DNA of 64,000 nucleotides from Notoacmeibacter sp. MSK16QG-6 (GTDB lineage Bacteria; Pseudomonadota; Alphaproteobacteria; Rhizobiales; Rhizobiaceae): NCBI RefSeq assembly GCF_024158145.1, contig NZ_JAMYXM010000005.1, positions 1 to 64,000 of the forward strand, read 5' to 3'. Under the pieces are notes generated by a model. The model searched no databases. It saw nothing but the letters and a program-made list of their open reading frames with translations, and had not been told where the DNA came from. Within the stretch, counting starts at the first letter, position 1. The number at the start of each line of letters is the position of its first letter. This document shows, one piece after another, positions 17,950 to 23,843 of this stretch. The translations under genes and the position numbers were made by a program.

Positions 17950-18063
17950 TGCTGATGATGGGGGCGAATGTTGAGGGTCGGTCACATACGCGTCTTACCC
18001 AAGGGAACGCGCCGCGACAGCTCAATTCGATCTGCAAATGCCCATGCAGAAGAGGACCCCGAA

Positions 18064-18678
18064 ATGCGAACGCTCATCATTGACGCCTACAATCTGGGGC
18101 GCAATCACGGATACTGGCTGGATCATCTGCGCCTGCGCCGCGAGATATTCGTCGACCGTCTCGGCTGGGAGCTGCCATGCACGGATGAGCTGGAATTCGA
18201 CTGTTTCGACACGCCCGCCGCCCATTACGTGCTGACCATCGATGACGACGACCGGGTCTGTGCCGTGTCGCGGCTTCTGCCGACCACCGTCCGTTACATG
18301 ATCGAGGAACTATGGCCGGACTGGCCTTACGACGGTTGCCCGCACAGCATGAAGGTGTGGGAGGCCAGCCGGTTCGGGTGTTCCGCTCACCTGACCCATG
18401 CCCAGCGGCAGGAAGCCATTCGGGTGCTTTTTCGCGAAATCTACACTTTCGGCCAGGACCACGGCATCGATCACTATATGATGGTGATGCCGAAATTCAT
18501 CTTCGAGCGCCTGATCCGCCCGAACGGCTATTGCGTCGAATATATCGGCGACAGTCGCAAGATCGACGGGGTTCTGACCTGTCTCGGCAAGGTTTCCATC
18601 AAAGCTGACAGAGCTGCCGATCCCGGATTGCTGCTGCCGGAGATGCGGCAATTCGATACGCCGGCGCGATCGGCGTAA
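18064..18678 (+). CDS. luxI: LuxI-family acyl-homoserine-lactone synthase
   Basis: A 204-aa autoinducer synthase. Conserved family residues are visible: the Arg/Phe pair in LRLRREIFVDRLGW, the following Trp, acidic residues in ELEFDCFD, Arg in VSRLLPTT, and the Glu-Arg pair in KVWEASRFG. It makes an N-acyl-homoserine lactone from SAM and an acyl-ACP. ATG 18064 follows AGAGGACCCCGAA. It faces luxR convergently and is divergent from the pig operon, suggesting a quorum-controlled pigment. Confidence 0.9.
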   Translation: MRTLIIDAYNLGRNHGYWLDHLRLRREIFVDRLGWELPCTDELEFDCFDTPAAHYVLTIDDDDRVCAVSRLLPTTVRYMIEELWPDWPYDGCPHSMKVWEASRFGCSAHLTHAQRQEAIRVLFREIYTFGQDHGIDHYMMVMPKFIFERLIRPNGYCVEYIGDSRKIDGVLTCLGKVSIKADRAADPGLLLPEMRQFDTPARSA

Positions 18679-18679
18679 T

Positions 18680-18691
18680 GGCCGCTCGGCC
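18680..18691. terminator. Short hairpin between convergent luxI and luxR
   Basis: GGCCGCTCGGCC is self-complementary and fills part of the 30-nt gap between two converging stop codons. No T-run follows, so a terminator role is only suggested by place. Confidence 0.25.
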
Positions 18692-18708
18692 TTCGTATTG
18701 AGGGCGCT

Positions 18709-19407
18709 TTACAGCGGTATGATGCCGTTACGCATGGCCTTGACGATGGCGAAGGTCCGGCTGCTGGCAGAGAGCTTTCGCATGGCGCTTTTCAGATGAA
18801 AATCGACGGTGTTGCTGCTGATTTCGAGGATCGCCGAAATGTCGTTGGAGGTCTTTCCGAGAGCGCACCAGCTAAGGCACTCGACTTCGCGCTGCGTGAG
18901 GTCGAAGCAGCCGCTTTCGATGGCGGCGGGGGAGGGGCCGAGCGTGGAGAGCGCCTGCACGGAATTGGCCGCTTCCTTGATGACCATATTGTTCAGCGTC
19001 CGCTCGCCGGATGACGCCAGCGAGACGATCATCAAACTGCCATCGAGATTGTGGATGCTCATGCAGATGCCGGAACGCAATCCGAAATCTCTGGCGCAAT
19101 TGAGAACCGAGCGATGGTCCTTGCTGAAACCGGAGGCCAGTTCGAGCTTTTCCCAGGACACCGGATAGGAGACCATTCGCCCGAAATACATGACGGGATC
19201 GAAATTATGCAGTTGATTTGATATATAGTGATTTAGCCATTCATTCGGATAGTTGGTCGTATGGGCAATTGGCAGGGAATTACACAACCCAAAATCGTTG
19301 GCATTGATGGAACACACCGCATAATAGTCGAAATCGAGTTTCGATAGAACGCTTTCGACAATTGTCTGCAGCGATTCGACATATTCCTCGGTCGTGACAT
19401 TTGCCAA
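18709..19407 (-). CDS. luxR: LuxR-family quorum-sensing regulator
   Basis: A 232-aa regulator. The N-terminal autoinducer-binding domain keeps the usual Trp, Tyr, Asp-Pro and Trp positions (NEWLNHYISNQ, FDPVMYFG, SWEKL). The C-terminal LuxR HTH is LTQREVECLSWCALGKTSND...NTVDFHLKSAMRKL. The start is a TTG at 19407 with GGAGG nine bases upstream, and no in-frame ATG exists before residue 74. Likely ligand source is the neighbouring LuxI, likely targets the two inverted motifs upstream of luxI and the pig operon. Confidence 0.88.
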   Translation of the reverse strand: MANVTTEEYVESLQTIVESVLSKLDFDYYAVCSINANDFGLCNSLPIAHTTNYPNEWLNHYISNQLHNFDPVMYFGRMVSYPVSWEKLELASGFSKDHRSVLNCARDFGLRSGICMSIHNLDGSLMIVSLASSGERTLNNMVIKEAANSVQALSTLGPSPAAIESGCFDLTQREVECLSWCALGKTSNDISAILEISSNTVDFHLKSAMRKLSASSRTFAIVKAMRNGIIPL

Positions 19408-19709
19408 CTTCAGTATCCCTCCAGCAGCGGCTTGTTTCCCGACTGTATTATATCACGCCGATGCTCCCAAATGGCATCTGCGCGTCACCCAACTCTATTC
19501 CGGTGACAGTGGAATGACGAAACAATGTATGATTTCTGCTGGCTTTACATCATGTCTAAAAGATTAACAAAGCGATAGCGAGATCGTTTCAATCCCGTCC
19601 AGTGCGACAAAAGTTGTGGGCGGTGCCCCTGCCGGCATGGGGGTCGGACGACGATATTCCCATCATGGCGTAGGCCGACTATATTCGGAGATGCAAACGG
19701 AGAGGTGAA
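19408..19709. other. Intergenic, upstream of luxR and of the 110-aa membrane gene
   Basis: About 300 nt without a supported gene. It must hold the luxR promoter and that of the rightward small-gene pair. No copy of the ACTGCCGAAAT motif and no clear operator was found in it. Confidence 0.5.
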
Positions 19710-20042
19710 ATGGCTGTCGAGGCCGTGGACGAAGCTCTGCTAAAACGTCGCAAGCTGGTGTCATTCGACTGGCGCGAACTGTCTGCGCTCGGCACGTCTC
19801 TTGTCGGCGGGACAGCTATCGTCGTTAGCGCGCTGCTTCGCGGCGACTTCTTTTGGGGGAAGAGCGGCTTTGGCGCGATCCTTCTCGCGTTCATTTTGTT
19901 TGCAGCGCTTTACGCCATCGTCCTCGCTTGGGAGAGAGCTCGCACGCTTTCGGCGCTGAGATCCGAATATCGGCTTATTCGCGAGTCGCTTGAAGAAGCG
20001 CAGGCCACGATTGCCAAGATCGACGAACGTTCGGGAGGCTAG
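19710..20042 (+). CDS. Small two-helix membrane protein with C-terminal coiled coil
   Basis: A 110-aa protein, family not recognised. Two hydrophobic helices (ALGTSLVGGTAIVVSALL, about 28-45; AILLAFILFAALYAIVLAW, about 55-73) are followed by a charged helix with heptad character (LRSEYRLIRESLEEAQATI). GGAGAGGTGAA precedes the ATG. It is followed after 2 nt by another small membrane gene, so the two likely act together. Confidence 0.6.
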   Translation: MAVEAVDEALLKRRKLVSFDWRELSALGTSLVGGTAIVVSALLRGDFFWGKSGFGAILLAFILFAALYAIVLAWERARTLSALRSEYRLIRESLEEAQATIAKIDERSGG

Positions 20043-20044
20043 CG

Positions 20045-20491
20045 TTGCCGCCTCCCGATCCCATCGCTCAACGGGAGGCCTTTTTTCATTACATCACGCT
20101 AAATCCCGCCTGGCGCTTAAGTTTTGACGAGCTGAAGGAAGAGTGTAGTCACTGGGTCGGGTGGCTCGCAGTGAATGAATTGGTGGGCGACAGGCCCAGT
20201 CCCGGAAAAGCACTTTCCTTACTCGGCGGGGTGAGCAACATTGTCGGCGTCGTGCTGACATTCCTTGGCATTTTCGGCGATCTGTCTCCGGTTGTCGGCG
20301 AAGTTTCGACGACAGGCGGGGTCATCACGGTTGTCGTCTCCCTCGGTATTCTGGTTATAGCCAAATCCGTTGTTTCCGATAAATTTGAAGCTGCGCGACT
20401 TGTTGGAGACCGGATCAAGGAATTGAAGGCGCAGTTGACGCTCATCGATGATGGAAAGCGGGCGGAAGAGCCGCCTGCCAAGCCACTCTAG
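20045..20491 (+). CDS. Small membrane protein, paired with preceding gene
   Basis: A 148-aa protein starting with TTG, supported by GGGAGG 7 nt upstream. A soluble N-terminal part (about 1-50) precedes two membrane segments (LSLLGGVSNIVGVVLTFLGI and GGVITVVVSLGILVIAKSVV), then a charged amphipathic tail (FEAARLVGDRIKELKAQL). No known family was recognised. Membrane helices plus coil match the preceding gene. Confidence 0.55.
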   Translation: MPPPDPIAQREAFFHYITLNPAWRLSFDELKEECSHWVGWLAVNELVGDRPSPGKALSLLGGVSNIVGVVLTFLGIFGDLSPVVGEVSTTGGVITVVVSLGILVIAKSVVSDKFEAARLVGDRIKELKAQLTLIDDGKRAEEPPAKPL

Positions 20492-20507
20492 GCGTCTGGT
20501 CCGCATT

Positions 20508-20673
20508 TTATTGCTTTGACGGTTCGCCTTCCGGGATCAGCTTGACGATCTCTTTCTTCAGCTCGGCAGCGAATTGCTTGGCAAGACGCGATGGTGGGCG
20601 ATTGGCGGGCGTCAGTAGCGACATTGTTGACGGTGAGCCCGCCGGTCGAGGTTTCTTTGTATTTGTCGCTCAT
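20508..20673 (-). pseudogene. Small ORF, apparently frameshifted
   Basis: An ATG at 20673 with AGGGAT upstream opens MSDKYKETSTGGLTVNNVAT. A second frame ends in RLAKQFAAELKKEIVKLIP followed by EGEPSKQ and TAA at 20508; its own first ATG is at 20624. The first frame loses protein-like character near 20585, while the second looks like a normal helical tail. A one-base frameshift in a gene of about 56 codons would explain both. Alternatively only the 38-codon ORF (20508-20624) is real. Confidence 0.3.
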
Positions 20674-20755
20674 ATCCCTGCCGGTCTGACATGTCTTGAT
20701 TGCTGCTTGCTGGGGCGAACGACAATCTGTTGTGACAAATTGGTACGAAAAACGG

Positions 20756-20780
20756 TGGCAGGATATATTCGGGTGTCGTC
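20756..20780 (+). repeat. T-DNA left-border-like repeat
   Basis: The first 15 bases, TGGCAGGATATATTC, match the conserved start of Agrobacterium left borders as I remember them (TGGCAGGATATATT in nopaline plasmids, GGCAGGATATATTC in octopine TL). The remaining ten bases (GGGTGTCGTC) share the GGTGT element of the nopaline left border. A relaxase nick would fall after base 20758. Confidence 0.6.
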
Positions 20781-20812
20781 GCTCCTCCCCTCCTTAGCTC
20801 GCAAGCTCGCAC

Positions 20813-20917
20813 GGAGGGGCCCCTCCGCGCCGCCACCCTCATATCCTGTTTTATTTTTTGAGAATTTATTGCGCTTGGCGCTTATTAAGCGCGTAGCGCG
20901 CGGCTACTTGCGCCAAG
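20813..20917. repeat. Palindrome cluster beside the left border
   Basis: Several nested dyads: GGAGGGGCCCCTCC (20813-20826, perfect); an inverted border core CATATCCTG (20840-20848) that pairs with CAGGATAT of the left border across a GC-rich loop; GCGCTTATTAAGCGC (20878-20892); and CTTGGCGC (20874-20881) pairing with GCGCCAAG (20910-20917), enclosing GTAGC/GGCTAC. Two AATAAA signals read on the minus strand at 20850-20855 and 20865-20870, downstream of the HAD gene. Role unknown: transfer origin structure, transcription end, or both. Confidence 0.45.
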
Positions 20918-21139
20918 GGCGATTACGATCACGTCATCTCATGCACAAGAACGGGTTTGAGCAACTTCTATTCGATTGGTTGCTATCTGATGGAGAGCCT
21001 AAAGCTCTGAACTAAACTAAAAGAGTGTGGTGCCCACGCTACGTGCCGTGAGCCAAACAAAAACAGAATTCAAAACAAAGACAGACCATTCGTTCTTCGC
21101 ACCCTGTCGCCATACATCCGGGTCAAGAGGCGGAGAGAC

Positions 21140-21956
21140 CTACTCGTCGGCGATGCAGACATCGCGGAACCAGTCGAGAATATCGACCATGTCGTCAGGG
21201 GTCCGAACGACGCGGTACTGCTTGTAGGCGTTCTTGACCATGATGCCGAGATCAGCGGCATCGAGCATCGGACCATCGGTATTGGCGCTGTCGCCGGCAG
21301 CCACGGTGTACATGCCCTTATATTCCTCGGTGTTGAGAACCTGTCGAAGAGAGGTCGCCTTGCTGAGGCTCTTCAGAGTGATGTCGACAAAACCGGCCGT
21401 GTGCTCGACGATGAATTTGGCGTTGCGAGCCTGACGATCCATGAGATCAACCACCTGCTGCTTCTGAACAGCCGGAACATCGTTCTCGAAACCGACCGCA
21501 TAGCCAGCGGTCTTTTTGTTGAACACGAAGCGGTAGCTCAGCGTGCCGAGGAGCTGCTGCATCTCCGCCTGGAAGCCAGCTGCCTCAGCGGGAGCCGGAA
21601 GGCGGGTTTCCTTGCCGTAGATGCGCATGGACATGCCCTTCTCCGTGACGAGGTTTTGATAGTTGCCGCCACCAATCCTGTTCACATAGTCGCCAGCCTG
21701 AGCGGTGATGAGGACAATGTGGTTGGGAATGTCGCGCATGATGGAAAGGATCTTGGGGCCGAGATTGCCACCGGGGGCGGTCAGAGTGCCATCGATGTCG
21801 AGAGCCCAGATCAACTGCTATCGTCAGAACACATCATCGATTTATTTTGGCTCGACTTACCTTGCGGCGCTGGGAGACGATAGTCTCGGCGATCTGGCTG
21901 CCGACGCGGCCGACCGCACGCGGGTCAACGCGAAGCTCAGCCAAGGTCTTAGGCAT
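21140..21956 (-). CDS. HAD-superfamily phosphatase, eukaryote-style gene with one intron
   Basis: Exon 1 is 21956-21861 (32 codons, from MPKTLAELRV to SQRRK), the intron is 21860-21815, and exon 2 is 21814-21140; spliced product 256 aa. HAD motifs are clear: LDIDGTLTAPGG (motif I), VLITAQAGD (II), a lysine in SLSKATSLRQVL (III) and AAGDSANTDGPMLDAA (IV), as in Cof/sucrose-phosphatase-like type IIB enzymes. Read as bacterial DNA, it would need a TTG right after a stop with no Shine-Dalgarno. Exon 1 starts in an ACATCATGCC context after a CT-rich leader, as in fungal genes. Substrate unknown. Confidence 0.65.
21815..21860 (-). other. Putative 46-nt spliceosomal intron in the HAD gene
   Basis: On the minus strand it opens with GTAAGT, has the branch-site match TTCTGAC, and ends GATAGCAG. 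It carries in-frame stops (TGA, TAG), so unspliced mRNA cannot encode the enzyme. The phase-0 junction AAG|TTG joins exon 1 to the HAD frame exactly. Confidence 0.65.
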
Positions 21957-22654
21957 GATGTCGGTGTCGGGGTTGGTTGAGTTGGGAGAAGTTTGAAGTC
22001 CAATTTCGAATGAAGATTGTGAGAAGTGAGAAGAGTGATGATGGTGAGGAATGGAAGACGAAAAGGACGAGGGGAGGCGGGCCTTTTATCTTCGAACGAG
22101 GGCGGACAACGGAGCAATTATCTCTCCGAGGCTCGGACAGCGCCGGCCAATCAGCTTGCGCCGATCTGAGCAGATTTTTCGTGCAGGATGGCGTGGGGCA
22201 GAAAGCTCGTATTCGCTTCGCCAAGTCCGGAAGGATCGGCATCCGGTTTCAGCTGAGGCGTCATTTGCGCAGGTTTTCGGCGAGGCCGAAATGATGATCG
22301 CCGATCCTCAGACAATCACACCACTCTTTCAGGCCGCGCCTTCCTTGGCGGGCGGGGTCGTGACACATCGCCTCGCAAGCGAGATAAGGACTGTCTCACA
22401 TTCGCAGAAATGGCCTGATTTCGTGTCCGAGATGACGTGGTCAGACACATCATGTGCCCAGACATCCGCGTAAGCCGGAGAGCTGTTCCTCCGCCTTGGT
22501 CCTCTCTCCCCGACGACGGCTCAGACTGAAATATTTACACCGTTCCAACCTAGTCCTCTCGGCTCTAGTCGACTTCGGCTACAAAAATTCTCATCGCCAA
22601 TCATCCCAGACTTTGCAAAATCGTCCTGCAACACCGACAAGCAAATTCATCGTC
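21957..22654. promoter_or_regulatory. Shared divergent promoter region, eukaryotic in character
   Basis: About 700 nt with no supported gene between the two start codons. It contains a CCAAT element in GGCCAATCAG (22145-22154), a TATA-like GATAAAAG on the minus strand (22083-22090) about 130 nt before the HAD start, and pyrimidine-rich leaders before both ATGs (CTTCTCACTTCTCACAATC on the HAD side, CCTCTCTCCCC on the other). No Shine-Dalgarno stands before either ATG. Confidence 0.5.
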
Positions 22655-23198
22655 ATGGCCGAGTACGTTTCCAACACGCTCGACACCGACTTCGGTTTGG
22701 CCCCGGAGCAAGTGAGGGCCATCAGGGAGCATGTCGCCCGCAAGAAAGTAAGTGCCTTCACTTATCGAGAGAAGAAATGTGCTGACGGCAAAGCTCGTTG
22801 TTCACATCGCTCACTTCGACCGTTATTCCGGTAAGGCCGACCGGGTCAGCGACTTCAAGCCGGATCATGGCAAAGCCGCGACCCTTCGTCAGGCTTGCGC
22901 TCTTTACGCCTATCCATGGATCGCTACGGCCTGGTGCGGCCCTAAGATGCTCGAAGAGGACAAGCTCTTTCGCGCCATCGAGGGCTCCATCGGCATTGGC
23001 GATACGTCTCCCAGGTTTACGAAGCTTCACGCGGCTTTTCTTGTTCAGATCGTTCCGTCTGACGCTTCCAACGATGATAATATCGAGGGACCCAAGACGG
23101 CGGACATCAAGATCAACTGGTCGGTTGCGGAGGGTGACAAGAAGATCAAGGATTTTCTAGCGGCGCTCGCCACGGAGTATCAGACGCCTGTCCATTAG
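22655..23198 (+). CDS. Unknown 165-aa protein, eukaryote-style gene with one intron
   Basis: Exon 1 is 22655-22747 (31 codons, MAEYVSNTLDTDFGL to ARKK), the intron is 22748-22793, and exon 2 is 22794-23198. The spliced protein has a helical N-terminus, then LVVHIAHFDRYSG and IKINWSVAEGDKKIKDFL near the end. No family was recognised and no signal peptide or membrane segment is seen. Without splicing the frame stops soon after the intron. It is divergent from the HAD gene, and its intron matches that gene's in length and position. Confidence 0.55.
22748..22793 (+). other. Putative 46-nt spliceosomal intron in the 165-aa gene
   Basis: It begins GTAAGTGCC, has the branch-site match GCTGAC, and ends GGCAAAG. 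The 3' end is AAG rather than CAG/TAG, a less common but accepted acceptor. Removal joins AAA|CTC in phase 0 and fuses two frames that otherwise do not meet. Length and phase equal those of the HAD-gene intron. Confidence 0.55.
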
Positions 23199-23348
23199 GA
23201 GGAAGGAGATGCCCAGATCGACGATTGTTCGGCTAGATGGATGGAGGCAGTCAGTCATTACCGCAGATAGTTTGAATACGATCCTTACCTGATTTTCGAA
23301 TATGACTGTCCCACGATCCCGTGATTTTCCGTGCAGGCCAAGCGCCGA

Positions 23349-23446
23349 TCATGTGACCTTTGCCAAGCTGCCCCGCTACATCATGTGACCTTCGATTTTT
23401 CGATCCTCGATGCCAAGAAAATGGGTCATGTGACCTCTCACGTGAG
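23349..23446 (+). repeat. Three TCATGTGACCT repeats plus a CTCACGTGAG palindrome
   Basis: TCATGTGACCT occurs at 23349-23359, 23381-23391 and 23426-23436, followed directly by CTCACGTGAG (23437-23446), an E-box palindrome (CACGTG). The spacing is 32 and 45 nt. They lie just inside the right border-like repeat and downstream of the 165-aa gene. They resemble binding sites for a dimeric factor, but which one, and in which cell, is unknown. Confidence 0.5.
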
Positions 23447-23454
23447 TACCCCCA

Positions 23455-23479
23455 GCTCAGGATATATAATGGCGTCACC
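23455..23479 (+). repeat. T-DNA right-border-like repeat
   Basis: GCTCAGGATATATAATGG followed by CGTCACC carries the same CAGGATATAT core as the left copy, in the same orientation. TGGCG follows, as in nopaline right borders (CAGGATATATTGGCGGG, from memory), with two extra A residues. It is a weaker match than the left copy, and the core also resembles a TATA box, so alone it would not be convincing. Confidence 0.45.
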
Positions 23480-23843
23480 TTCATTCCTGTATTCGTTCGT
23501 CAGACTGTAAGAGTCTTTTCGTCTATCGTTTGAATGTATGATCACACGTCTGATCGTTTGTTTGTGCGGTTGATGGTTTGGTTATGCGTTGGTGCAGCCA
23601 TAAATCCCTTCCTGCGAAAGTTCGTTCGTACCTATCTTTGTCCGTGCGGCATCCGGTATCGTCCGGATTTCAGCGAAAAATATCGACAAAGCATGTAGCG
23701 GCTGAGGTGCGGCGCGAAAATAATATCGGAATTTCTGCATCTGATTAACGATCATTTAAGCCTGCTGGCGAATTCTTGCAGCTGAAAATTGGCATGACGG
23801 CCAGGGTTCGCGCCATGACGGCGTCGTTTTTAGCAGGTGAATT
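23480..23843. other. Intergenic between the right border and the chemoreceptor
   Basis: No gene is supported here. The first part is T/G rich (overdrive-like motif). The part after about 23640 has the base character of the neighbouring bacterial DNA and holds the leader of the chemoreceptor gene, ending in an AGGTGA Shine-Dalgarno. Confidence 0.5.
23556..23564 (+). promoter_or_regulatory. Overdrive-like motif outside the right border
   Basis: GTTTGTTTG equals the core of the octopine-plasmid overdrive (TATGTTTGTTTG, from memory), the VirC1-binding enhancer of T-strand formation found outside right borders. It sits 77 nt beyond the border-like repeat, in a T/G-rich stretch. Chance occurrence of nine bases is quite possible. 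Confidence 0.35.

Larger units (their letters stand above)
17726..18063. promoter_or_regulatory. Divergent control region between the pig operon and luxI
   Basis: This 338-nt non-coding stretch should hold both the pig operon promoter (leftward) and the luxI promoter (rightward). It contains two inverted copies of an ACTGCCGAAATYGGT motif, listed separately. Between them is an AT-rich part around 17865-17900. No confident -10/-35 assignment was made. Confidence 0.6.
20756..23479. mobile_element. T-DNA-like element with two intron-bearing genes
   Basis: The segment is bounded by direct copies of CAGGATATAT in 25-bp contexts resembling Agrobacterium T-DNA borders, and it contains only two divergent genes that become sensible after removing a 46-nt intron each. 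Border polarity fits: both read 5'-CAGGATATAT-3' on the plus strand, so the left copy faces inward, and an overdrive-like motif lies outside the right copy. A VirD2-type nick would release about 2.7 kb. No vir, rep or conjugation gene is in the window, so mobility is inferred. Other explanations are a chimeric assembly with eukaryotic DNA, or an integrated eukaryotic fragment. Confidence 0.6.

Noticed and set aside
20542-21015. Plus-strand frame of 157 codons over the left border
   Set aside because: Low-complexity, crosses the palindrome cluster, no ribosome site and no recognisable domain.
21140-21814. HAD gene as an ordinary bacterial gene starting at TTG 21814
   Set aside because: The TTG follows a TAG directly and has no Shine-Dalgarno; the spliced model explains the upstream exon better. 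It is kept as the main alternative.
22752-23198. 165-aa gene as a bacterial gene starting within the intron
   Set aside because: Starts inside the intron give an N-terminus with no ribosome site, and exon 1 would be left unexplained.
20756-23479. Plain laboratory or fungal contamination
   Set aside because: Not excluded, but the segment is embedded between bacterial genes and flanked by direct border-like repeats, which contamination would not predict. Read-level checks are required.
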